64,000 bases of DNA from Geothrix paludis (lineage in GTDB: Bacteria; Acidobacteriota; Holophagae; Holophagales; Holophagaceae): contig NZ_JAKZLC010000005.1 in the NCBI RefSeq assembly GCF_022808815.1, forward strand, positions 62,001 through 126,000. Reading direction: 5' to 3'. Made by a program: the position numbers and the translations under genes. Positions within the stretch are counted from its first letter, which is position 1, and each line of letters opens with the position of its first letter. Positions 9,212-15,833 of the stretch are shown here, one piece after another. The notes beneath the pieces were generated by a model, which was not told where the DNA came from, searched no databases, and saw only the letters and a list, made by a program, of their open reading frames with translations.

Positions 9212-9572
9212 GGCGGGCCGCCTTCCCGGGATACATCAGACAGCCAATCCCCCCGGCGATCAGAAGGGATCCCGCCAGGTTGAATGACGTCAGGTGCTCG
9301 TTGAATACGAACCGGCTGATGAGAGGGATCGCCAGGTAGATGCCGCTCATGAACAGGTAGGCTTTGAAAAGAGGAACGCGGCGAAGAGCCAGCGGCCAGA
9401 ACAGCGCTTGGAGGGCGAGGCACCCCAACGAGGCCAAGTAGTAATGGTTATGCGACAGCCTATCGACCGTGAAGGGGGTCATGACCATGGCCGCCCGTTT
9501 CCCGAACACCGCTGACAAGATCTGAAAGCCGAGCGACAGAAGGATGAAGAAGTAAGACGTTCCTTTGTTCAT
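9204..9572 (-). CDS. Four-TM small DMT-family protein (ArnE-like subunit)
   Basis: 122 residues, four predicted helices, with VFNEHLTSFNLAGSLLI near the end matching the EamA/SMR pattern. It ends with an eight-base overlap into the 8873-9211 gene and overlaps the upstream GNAT stop by four bases, so the three are probably made together. The two subunits are different in sequence, as expected for an asymmetric heterodimer. Substrate is inferred from context only. Confidence 0.7.
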   Translation of the reverse strand: MNKGTSYFFILLSLGFQILSAVFGKRAAMVMTPFTVDRLSHNHYYLASLGCLALQALFWPLALRRVPLFKAYLFMSGIYLAIPLISRFVFNEHLTSFNLAGSLLIAGGIGCLMYPGKAARHA

Positions 9573-10324
9573 GGATGGACCTGGTCTGGGCCGATTATTT
9601 CATAATGTTTGTGCATGACCAGCCAAGACCGCACGACCTTGAACCCGAGGTGGCCAACCTCCAGGTTCATGATCGGCAGATTAATGGCGGACACTGAGGT
9701 GTGAATGTCTCGGATTCCCATATCAAAGTAGGTGGCCAACCCCACGTAATCGTGGATCACCCCAAGTCCGGAAGCCTTGAATTCATTGGAAACCCCCCCG
9801 ATGAGCAGCCTCGCCTCGTCGGGTCCCGTGCGACGGATGGTGGCGAAACTGACTACCTCCTCCGACTCCAGGCTCCTCATCACAAACACATGCTCCTGGG
9901 GGTCGGCAAAGGATTTCCGGACGTAGGCCTGATACCTGCGCCCCGAGAGTTCCGGTCCGAGCATCGGATCAGTCGTGATCCTATCGTGGGCAAAGATGTC
10001 AGCCGCGAGTTCCAGCACCGGGTCCAGCCCCGCCTCCTCAGTGACCACCTCGAACCGGTAGGGATAACCCTTCACTTCGGGTCTCAGTTTCATGCGGTGT
10101 CGCAGCTGGAGCTGGAATTCCGCAAACCGGAAACCCTGGGATTCGAGGCTCCTGATCGAGGCCACATCCTCCGCAGGTAGCCGCAGCGACGCATACCTCG
10201 GCCTCAAGGGCAGGACGGAGGCCTGTTCAAACTGATGGAAGTCCACCGCAGGATCGAAATCCTGGATCTCAACGACGGGACCGCCCAGAACGTACGAATC
10301 AATCTGATTGAGTTCAGCGCGCAT
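9569..10324 (-). CDS. GNAT family acyltransferase, WecD-like
   Basis: 251 residues. The C-terminal GNAT portion contains GVSNEFKASGLGVIHDYVG and NLPIMNLEVGHLGF, a pattern seen in WecD-type acetyltransferases that act on dTDP-amino sugars. I choose the ATG at 10324 (GAGGG seven bases upstream) over an in-frame TTG at 10348 that has no ribosome site. It lies between the flippase-like pair and a degenerate SDR gene. It probably acylates the amino group of a nucleotide sugar. Confidence 0.7.
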   Translation of the reverse strand: MRAELNQIDSYVLGGPVVEIQDFDPAVDFHQFEQASVLPLRPRYASLRLPAEDVASIRSLESQGFRFAEFQLQLRHRMKLRPEVKGYPYRFEVVTEEAGLDPVLELAADIFAHDRITTDPMLGPELSGRRYQAYVRKSFADPQEHVFVMRSLESEEVVSFATIRRTGPDEARLLIGGVSNEFKASGLGVIHDYVGLATYFDMGIRDIHTSVSAINLPIMNLEVGHLGFKVVRSWLVMHKHYEIIGPDQVHP

Positions 10325-10354
10325 GCTCACACCCTCGAATCCGCTCAATGCATT

Positions 10355-11029
10355 TCAACTAATGGAACGCCCGCCATCCATCACGATCGTTTGTCCCGTG
10401 ATGCCTGTGGATGCTTGTGAAAGCAGGAAGGCGACAGCACCTCCCGGGTCAGATGCAGGAACTTTCTCCCTAGGCCCGCCAAGGCCCAGCAGCAGGCAAT
10501 TGACCTTGATCCTCGGCGCCCACTCCACGGCCAGGGCGCGCGTCAACGATTCGAGCGCGCCAGATCCAACCGCGCGCTCCGTGTCGCCCCGCCGGGCCGA
10601 ATGCGCTTCCACGCCAGCCACAAAGACCACGGTGCCAAGGGCCTCCTGATTGAATCGACGGCTGGCCACCAATCGGCAGAGTTCGATGCCGCAGTGGACA
10701 TCCCGCCGCAAAGCGGATTCAAACTGAAGGCAATCCAGCGGCTCCGGATCGGATCCGGGCTCCGTCACGGCGCAATGGACCAGATTCTGGATGAGGGCGT
10801 CCTCGAATTTCAGCTTCGCTCCGAGAGCGGCCTCCAGGCTTTCGACTTCCGAAAGCTCTTGCGCCCAGATGAGGTGAGGCGCGGAAGGGACGCAGGATCG
10901 GCGCAGCCGTTCGAGTTCCTCGGCGTCCTGATCCGCCAGCAGCAACCTTCGGGTCCTGGCCAGATGGAGCGCGATGGCGGTGCCTGCCTTCGAAGTGGCA
11001 CCAGTAATGAGGGTGAGCAGGTGTTCCAA
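10355..11029 (-). CDS. SDR-family protein lacking the catalytic Tyr and Lys
   Basis: 224 residues. The N-terminus keeps an SDR-like strand and turn (LITGATSKAGTAIA) and the C-terminus keeps GITGQTIVMDGGR, but where the active paralogues have YSMSK or YSATK this protein reads RAVGS, so the YxxxK pair is missing. It is also shorter than its neighbours. It lies in frame between the KAS III and GNAT genes with tight spacing, so it looks maintained. It may be a non-catalytic partner of another SDR or a decaying copy. Confidence 0.7.
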   Translation of the reverse strand: MEHLLTLITGATSKAGTAIALHLARTRRLLLADQDAEELERLRRSCVPSAPHLIWAQELSEVESLEAALGAKLKFEDALIQNLVHCAVTEPGSDPEPLDCLQFESALRRDVHCGIELCRLVASRRFNQEALGTVVFVAGVEAHSARRGDTERAVGSGALESLTRALAVEWAPRIKVNCLLLGLGGPREKVPASDPGGAVAFLLSQASTGITGQTIVMDGGRSIS

Positions 11030-11032
11030 GGT

Positions 11033-12112
11033 TCAGCTCACGGATGAGGGGTAGTCCACGATTTCGCACATCCGAAGAGGACCCAGGTCCATCACCATTG
11101 AGCTCCAGACGAGGCCGACCCCGAACCCGGCGATGCAGGCCCGGATCCGTTTCTCCAGGAGCGAGGACCCCAGGTTGTGGGTAATGTTCGTGGGGATGCT
11201 GACCGAGGCGCTGTTGCCGTAGATCCCCACGATGTTGCTCGGCAGCTTCTCCCTGGGGATCCTCAGCTTGTCCGCCATCTGCTGAAGGATGAACTGGTTT
11301 GGCTGGTGGAACAGGAACCGGTCGATGCTGTCGATGGTCTCACCTGAAAACACAAGAATCTCCTCGATGAGCGGGGGCACATCCTCGAGGGTGAAATTGA
11401 AGACGCCTGCCCCGTTCATGGCAATGTGCTCGAGGCTGCGATGGACCCCCTCCTCGACAGGAACGACTTGGAGGGTTTCCTGGGTGGAAGGCTGGCGGTA
11501 GGCCCCGGCCGGCACGATGATCGAATCGAAGCGGGAACCGTCGGTCCGGATGTTCATGAATGTCGGCGCGACTCCCTCGGTCCGGGAGACGACCGTGGCA
11601 GAACCGGCGTCACCCACCAGGGGCCAGGAAACCCGGTTGAGGGGAGACAGTTGCTTGCTTGCAGTATCTCCGCACAGCAGCACCACTTTCCGCATGCCCG
11701 GAAGATCCAGGAGCATGAACGACTGGATGAGTCCCAGCAGGAAGCCTGAGCATCCCTGGGGCACATCCATGCACAGGACCTCCCGATCAAGGCCCATCCG
11801 ACCATGGATGACGTTGCTTGAAGGAGGAACGAAATAGTCCGGGGTGAGCGACACGAACACGATGGCCCCGATTTCATCCCGGCCTAGAGCGCCCGAATCC
11901 AGGAGCCGCCGGAAGGCCGCCACACAAAGATCAACCGACGTCACATCCGGAGGGGCGATCCGGTGCCGGTCCACGCCCATCATTTTCTTGAACCGCCGCG
12001 CCTTCTCTTCCGTGAGCTGGTAGTTCTTGAACTCTTCATCGAACCGCAATTCCTGCTGTGGAACGGTAACCACCATCGACTCGATCGCCTTGTTTCCGAA
12101 CGTGGTCCTCAT
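11033..12112 (-). CDS. 3-oxoacyl-ACP synthase III family protein (arm 2)
   Basis: 359 residues. Cys121 in PQGCSGF, His269 in HQPNQ and Asn300 in YGNSAS form the FabH-type triad. The start at 12112 has GGGGGAA upstream and puts the triad at exactly the positions of the arm 1 paralogue; a frame extending to 12178 overlaps the upstream SDR gene. It lies three bases from the degenerate SDR gene. The two synthases are clearly related but diverged, so they may use different starters. Confidence 0.85.
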   Translation of the reverse strand: MRTTFGNKAIESMVVTVPQQELRFDEEFKNYQLTEEKARRFKKMMGVDRHRIAPPDVTSVDLCVAAFRRLLDSGALGRDEIGAIVFVSLTPDYFVPPSSNVIHGRMGLDREVLCMDVPQGCSGFLLGLIQSFMLLDLPGMRKVVLLCGDTASKQLSPLNRVSWPLVGDAGSATVVSRTEGVAPTFMNIRTDGSRFDSIIVPAGAYRQPSTQETLQVVPVEEGVHRSLEHIAMNGAGVFNFTLEDVPPLIEEILVFSGETIDSIDRFLFHQPNQFILQQMADKLRIPREKLPSNIVGIYGNSASVSIPTNITHNLGSSLLEKRIRACIAGFGVGLVWSSMVMDLGPLRMCEIVDYPSSVS

Positions 12113-12126
12113 GCTGTTCCCCCGAA

Positions 12127-12858
12127 TCAAACCACCGTGCGACCGCCATCCACGCTCATGAGCATACCCGTGATCCACCGGGCTTCTTGGGAGACCAGGA
12201 ACCGCACGGCCGCCACCACGTCTTCGACCCGGCCGATGCCCAACGGGTACTTCGAAGCAGCCTTCGAAAGAAAATCCGGACCCTCAAGAGTCGTCTTGGA
12301 CATGGGCGTCGGGACAATGCCAGGCAGCACCCCATTGACTCGCACCTGTGGCGCCAGCTGGACAGCCAGGGCCGCCACAAGACCATCCAGGGCGCCCTTC
12401 GTGGCACTGTACAGCGCTGCCCCCGGTTCACCCCTCCGGCTTGCGGCACTCGACACAAGCACCACGGATTCCAAGCTCTGTGGATCAGGCCCCTGGAGGA
12501 TGGCCTGCAACATCGCCACGGCGGAAAGCACATTCACCCGGAACTGTTCCCTGACCATGGCAGGCCGGGCCTCCCGGACTGCCCCCACCTGCACCATCCC
12601 TGCGCAATGAACCAGGCACGACACGCGCTCGCCCCCCCACAGGAGGGCGGAAAGCCCATCCTTGACCCCCCCCAAGTCCCGCAGGTCCGCCACCCATTCG
12701 AGGTGGTGCCCAGGACGGGGGCACGCTTCCGCCAACGCACAGGTGCGCGCAGGATCCCGGCCATGAAGGAGGAGAGCCCTCTGCGGGGCAAGCGACATCG
12801 CAATCGCATGCCCGATGCCTGAGGTACTTCCTGTGATCAGGGTCCGAGCGCCGGGCAT
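12127..12858 (-). CDS. SDR oxidoreductase, FabG-like (arm 2)
   Basis: 243 residues with TGSTSGIG near the N-terminus, an intact YSATK catalytic pair and the VDGGR tail. It follows the arm 2 ACP by eight bases and precedes the arm 2 KAS III by 14 bases. The likely task is reduction of the oxoacyl-ACP made by that KAS III. Sequence is closest by eye to the arm 1 protein at 8087 (shared PTPMS/TPMTE and YPLGIG segments). Confidence 0.8.
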   Translation of the reverse strand: MPGARTLITGSTSGIGHAIAMSLAPQRALLLHGRDPARTCALAEACPRPGHHLEWVADLRDLGGVKDGLSALLWGGERVSCLVHCAGMVQVGAVREARPAMVREQFRVNVLSAVAMLQAILQGPDPQSLESVVLVSSAASRRGEPGAALYSATKGALDGLVAALAVQLAPQVRVNGVLPGIVPTPMSKTTLEGPDFLSKAASKYPLGIGRVEDVVAAVRFLVSQEARWITGMLMSVDGGRTVV

Positions 12859-12866
12859 GAAGACAG

Positions 12867-13091
12867 CTATTTCCTGCTGGTACGGCTTGCCAGGAAATTC
12901 GCCAGATCCGAAGCCTTGATAAATTTGGAGATGTCCTCCGGAGTGATGGTGACCCCGTACGCGGAATCAGCCATGGCCAGGATGGAGAGCACGGTCAGGG
13001 AATCCCAGTCGGCGAAATCACGAAGGACATCGTCCGGCCTGACTTCTTCGATATCGAGGATCTCGGCCAATCGGGTGTACAACTCGTCCAT
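12867..13091 (-). CDS. Acyl carrier protein (arm 2)
   Basis: 74-residue acyl carrier protein; the attachment serine is in DWDSLTVL. I start it at the ATG at 13091, which has GGAGG ten bases upstream; the upstream extension of the frame does not look like ACP. It is the second dedicated ACP of the cluster and heads the arm 2 acyl genes. Confidence 0.8.
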   Translation of the reverse strand: MDELYTRLAEILDIEEVRPDDVLRDFADWDSLTVLSILAMADSAYGVTITPEDISKFIKASDLANFLASRTSRK

Positions 13092-13147
13092 ATCGCAACA
13101 ACCTCCATAGCTGGCGTTCAGCACGTGGGCAAGATTCAGGCCTGGTT

Positions 13148-14179
13148 CTAGGGTAGCTGAAGAATTCCGCCGTACCGCTCTACCTCCCGGATGATTCGGT
13201 GCCAGGTCTCCAGCTTCCGGTACCACTCCAGGGTGATGGTGGTGCTGTCCTTGGCGAGCCGGCCGGCCTCAAGGCCCTCCCAGATCTCTCGGGCGCCATC
13301 GGCCGCGGTCCAGCGGGCCGTCCAACCCAGGGTCCGCTCAACCTTACCGAAGGCCACGCGGTAGGAACGATGGTCCGGATCGCCGTACCACTCGATGGAG
13401 ACGGGACGGGGCATGACCCTGACCATCTCCTGGGCAAGGGGCCCGAGCTGGTAGTTGTTCCGGTCGGAACCCACGTTGAAGATCTCGCCGTTGATGCGGG
13501 AGGGCTCCGCCTCCAACAACAGGCACATCACGTCGGTGGTGTCCTGCACGTGGACCATCGGTCGCCACTGACTCCCGTCCCGCATGAGCGGGATAACGCC
13601 GTTCTTCCAAGCCCCGTAGGTCATACCATTGATCGCAAGGTCGAAGCGCATCCGCTGGGAGGCCCCATAGACGGTCGCCTGGCGGATCACCACGACGGTG
13701 AAGGTGTCAGAAGCCAGAGGGAGCACAGCCTGCTCCGCCATCTCATTGGCTCTCGCGTAGGTGGTGAGGGGATTCGTCGGAGCGGTTTCATCCACCAGCC
13801 GATCCTCGCCCTGGAACCCGTAGATGCTGCAGGAGGATGGAAGCAGGTAGCGCTGCACCCCGAGGTCCCGCGCCAGGCCGGCCGTCGCCGCTCGGGAAGC
13901 GTGGTTGATCTGGTACGTGGCCTCCTGGAATAGTTCCCCGCTCGGGTCATTGGAAATGGCCACCAGGTCGATGACGGCGTCGATCCCGGCGAGATGCTCC
14001 GGCCCCAGCCGCCGCGAGTCCTCCTGGACGACTTCGAGCCCTTCCTGGGACGGGAGCTTGTCCAGCCCGAAGAAGAACCGGTCCAGGGCCCGCACGCGGT
14101 ATCCACGGTCGAGGAGCTTCGGGACGAGCACACTTCCGATGTAACCTCCAGCCCCGGTCACCAGCACCGTTCGGATCAT
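13148..14179 (-). CDS. NAD-dependent nucleotide-sugar epimerase/dehydratase family protein
   Basis: 343-residue extended SDR. TGAGGYIG at residues 8-15 binds NAD. The active-site stretch reads TTYARANEMAE, giving YxxxN where YxxxK is normal. The substrate half includes FNVGSDRNNYQLG, common in GDP- or dTDP-sugar epimerases. It overlaps the upstream nucleotidyltransferase by four bases. The usual reactions are 4-epimerisation, 4-reduction or dehydration of a nucleotide sugar; the lysine change makes the activity uncertain. Confidence 0.8.
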   Translation of the reverse strand: MIRTVLVTGAGGYIGSVLVPKLLDRGYRVRALDRFFFGLDKLPSQEGLEVVQEDSRRLGPEHLAGIDAVIDLVAISNDPSGELFQEATYQINHASRAATAGLARDLGVQRYLLPSSCSIYGFQGEDRLVDETAPTNPLTTYARANEMAEQAVLPLASDTFTVVVIRQATVYGASQRMRFDLAINGMTYGAWKNGVIPLMRDGSQWRPMVHVQDTTDVMCLLLEAEPSRINGEIFNVGSDRNNYQLGPLAQEMVRVMPRPVSIEWYGDPDHRSYRVAFGKVERTLGWTARWTAADGAREIWEGLEAGRLAKDSTTITLEWYRKLETWHRIIREVERYGGILQLP

Positions 14180-14955
14180 GGCCGACCCCCTTTCTCTTCT
14201 TGAAGTCCGCCGATCCTGTTCTCGCAGGCGAGCATCATGGCGTTCGCCTCTGCAAGGCTCTCGAAGGTTCCCGCGTCGGTCCAGCCACCTTCCACGATGT
14301 CGTAGCTCAGTTGCCCGAGCCGGATGTAGCAGTTGTTCACCGACGTGATTTCGTACTCGCCCCGGGGGGAGATCCCCATTTCCCGGATGAGGTCCCAGAC
14401 TTGACAGTCGTAGCAGTAGGCGCCCACCACCGCATAGGAACTCTTGGGGCTGGCAGGCTTCTCCTCAATTTCGAGGACTTGTTTCTCATCCAGCGCCGCC
14501 ACGCCATAGCGGGAGGGATCGTCCACACGCTTCAGGAGCACCCGGGCGCCGCGGTCCTGCTCGAGAAACCGTCGCACAAACCCCCGAATGGAATGAGTAA
14601 AGATGTTGTCGCCCAGCAATACGGTCACTGGTTGACCCCCAGCGAAATCCTCCGCAAGGGCGAGGGCATCCGCGATGCCCAGCGCATCTTCCTGCACCCG
14701 GTAGGTGAACTGGCAGCCGAAGGCCTTGCCGCTGCCCAGGAGGCGAACCACCTCGCCCATGTGCTCCGTGCTCGTGATGATGAGGATGTCCTGGATGCCG
14801 GCCCCCACCAGTTGTCGTACCGGGTGGAAGATCATCGGCTCCCGGCCCACAGGAAGGAGGTGTTTGTTGGTGACCTTGGTGAGGGGGTAGAGGCGGGTGC
14901 CCTTTCCTCCGGCCAAGACAATGCCCTTCACGCGTTGGTCGCCTGAGGTGTGCAT
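14176..14955 (-). CDS. rfbA: Glucose-1-phosphate thymidylyltransferase family nucleotidyltransferase
   Basis: 259 residues. GIVLAGGKGTRLYPLT is the nucleotide-binding signature of RmlA/RfbA, followed by NKHLLPVG, LLGDNIF and VEGGWTDAGT. It should activate a hexose-1-phosphate to a dTDP-sugar. It is shorter than classical RmlA (about 290), like the RmlA-like proteins found with atypical sugar pathways. First gene of the reverse arm; ATG at 14955, with a GTG at 14931 as an alternative start. Confidence 0.8.
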   Translation of the reverse strand: MHTSGDQRVKGIVLAGGKGTRLYPLTKVTNKHLLPVGREPMIFHPVRQLVGAGIQDILIITSTEHMGEVVRLLGSGKAFGCQFTYRVQEDALGIADALALAEDFAGGQPVTVLLGDNIFTHSIRGFVRRFLEQDRGARVLLKRVDDPSRYGVAALDEKQVLEIEEKPASPKSSYAVVGAYCYDCQVWDLIREMGISPRGEYEITSVNNCYIRLGQLSYDIVEGGWTDAGTFESLAEANAMMLACENRIGGLQEEKGGRP

Positions 14956-15198
14956 GAAAACCCCGGATGGTATCCCAGGAGTCTACACTGCGGCATCGTT
15001 CCGCCCATTCCCCGATGCCCCACCGCAGGCCTTCTCCGGAACAGGCTGGGCATGCCCCTATAAACCCACACCCGAATGCCCCATCGCGCCATTAATGTGA
15101 CGCCCCAGGGCACCCACGCCTCCTTCGGGACCAAAGTAAGTCTCGCCTTCTCTCTGTTCACCTTGGTTAGATGGGCCTAGAATCCCTTCATACAGCCC
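14956..15198. other. Non-coding spacer between the sugar cluster and pilA
   Basis: Divergent intergenic region of about 295 bases counting the promoter below. It must hold the promoter of the reverse sugar operon as well as upstream activator sites for pilA. I see no convincing ORF, hairpin or -35/-10 pair in it. Confidence 0.5.
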
Positions 15199-15215
15199 CT
15201 GGCACGAGATTTGAA
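15199..15215 (+). promoter_or_regulatory. Sigma-54 type promoter for pilA
   Basis: CTGGCACGAGATTTGAA closely matches the -24/-12 consensus (TGGCAC-N5-TTGC) except that the -12 GC is GA. The implied transcription start is about 25 bases before the pilA ATG. Sigma-54/PilR control of pilA is known in Geobacter, Myxococcus and Pseudomonas; no PilS/PilR is encoded in this window. Confidence 0.6.
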
Positions 15216-15250
15216 ACCTAGTCTCGGCCCCATCACAAAGGAGACGCCTC

Positions 15251-15766
15251 ATGAAGAAGCAGTCCGGCTTCACCCTCATCGAACTGCTGCTGGTCCTCGC
15301 GATCATCGGCATCATCAGCGCCATCGCCATCCCGGCCCTGCTCAGCCAGCGCGCCCGGGCCCGCGACAAAGCTTCCATCGACAACATGGTCGGCCGTGTG
15401 GGCGATCTGGTGGGCCAGTGGGATAAGTCCCGTGAGGCGGGCACGCCTGCTTCGGGTGCCATCGCCAGCATGCAGGCTTATCTGACGAATACCGGCGGCG
15501 CTGACAAGAACCCCTGGAACGGCACGGCCGGCGCTCCGTCTACTGCTTTCAATGCGTCGTTCAACACTCAGACCGGCAACATGACCGCCAGTGCGTTCGC
15601 CACCGCCTGTTCGGGCACGGCGACCACGGGTAATTTCGGTCAGGCCCAGTTCAGCTACCAGATTCCCACGGCCTCGGGTGCCCCCGGGTTCTTTGGTGGC
15701 GCGGTCTATGTGCAGAACAAGGTGTCTGGTAAGAATGTGGTCATCAAGGTCTCCAGCCTCGAGTAG
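15251..15766 (+). CDS. pilA: Type IV major pilin PilA
   Basis: 171 residues. A six-residue leader ends MKKQSG, followed by the prepilin cleavage site and N-terminal helix FTLIELLLVLAIIGIISAIA with the conserved Glu5. The head domain is Ala/Gly/Thr-rich with a single cysteine. AAGGAG lies seven bases before the ATG. It stands alone between a sigma-54-like promoter and a strong hairpin, so it is probably made at high level as a monocistron. It is much longer than the short conductive-type Geobacter PilA. Confidence 0.92.
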   Translation: MKKQSGFTLIELLLVLAIIGIISAIAIPALLSQRARARDKASIDNMVGRVGDLVGQWDKSREAGTPASGAIASMQAYLTNTGGADKNPWNGTAGAPSTAFNASFNTQTGNMTASAFATACSGTATTGNFGQAQFSYQIPTASGAPGFFGGAVYVQNKVSGKNVVIKVSSLE

Positions 15767-15791
15767 CCTTCAATCTCGACATATCTTAATT

Positions 15792-15817
15792 GAACGGGGG
15801 GCCGCGGCCCCCCGTTC
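15792..15817 (+). terminator. Hairpin after pilA
   Basis: A perfect 26-bp palindrome (11-bp GC-rich arms, CGCG loop) 25 bases after the pilA stop. There is no T-run after it, so it may attenuate or protect the pilA mRNA while letting some transcription enter the next gene. Confidence 0.65.
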
Positions 15818-15833
15818 TCGTGCTGGAGTTCCG

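Noticed and set aside
10325-10348. TTG start for the WecD-like gene
   Set aside because: No ribosome site precedes it, while the ATG at 10324 has GAGGG at a good distance.
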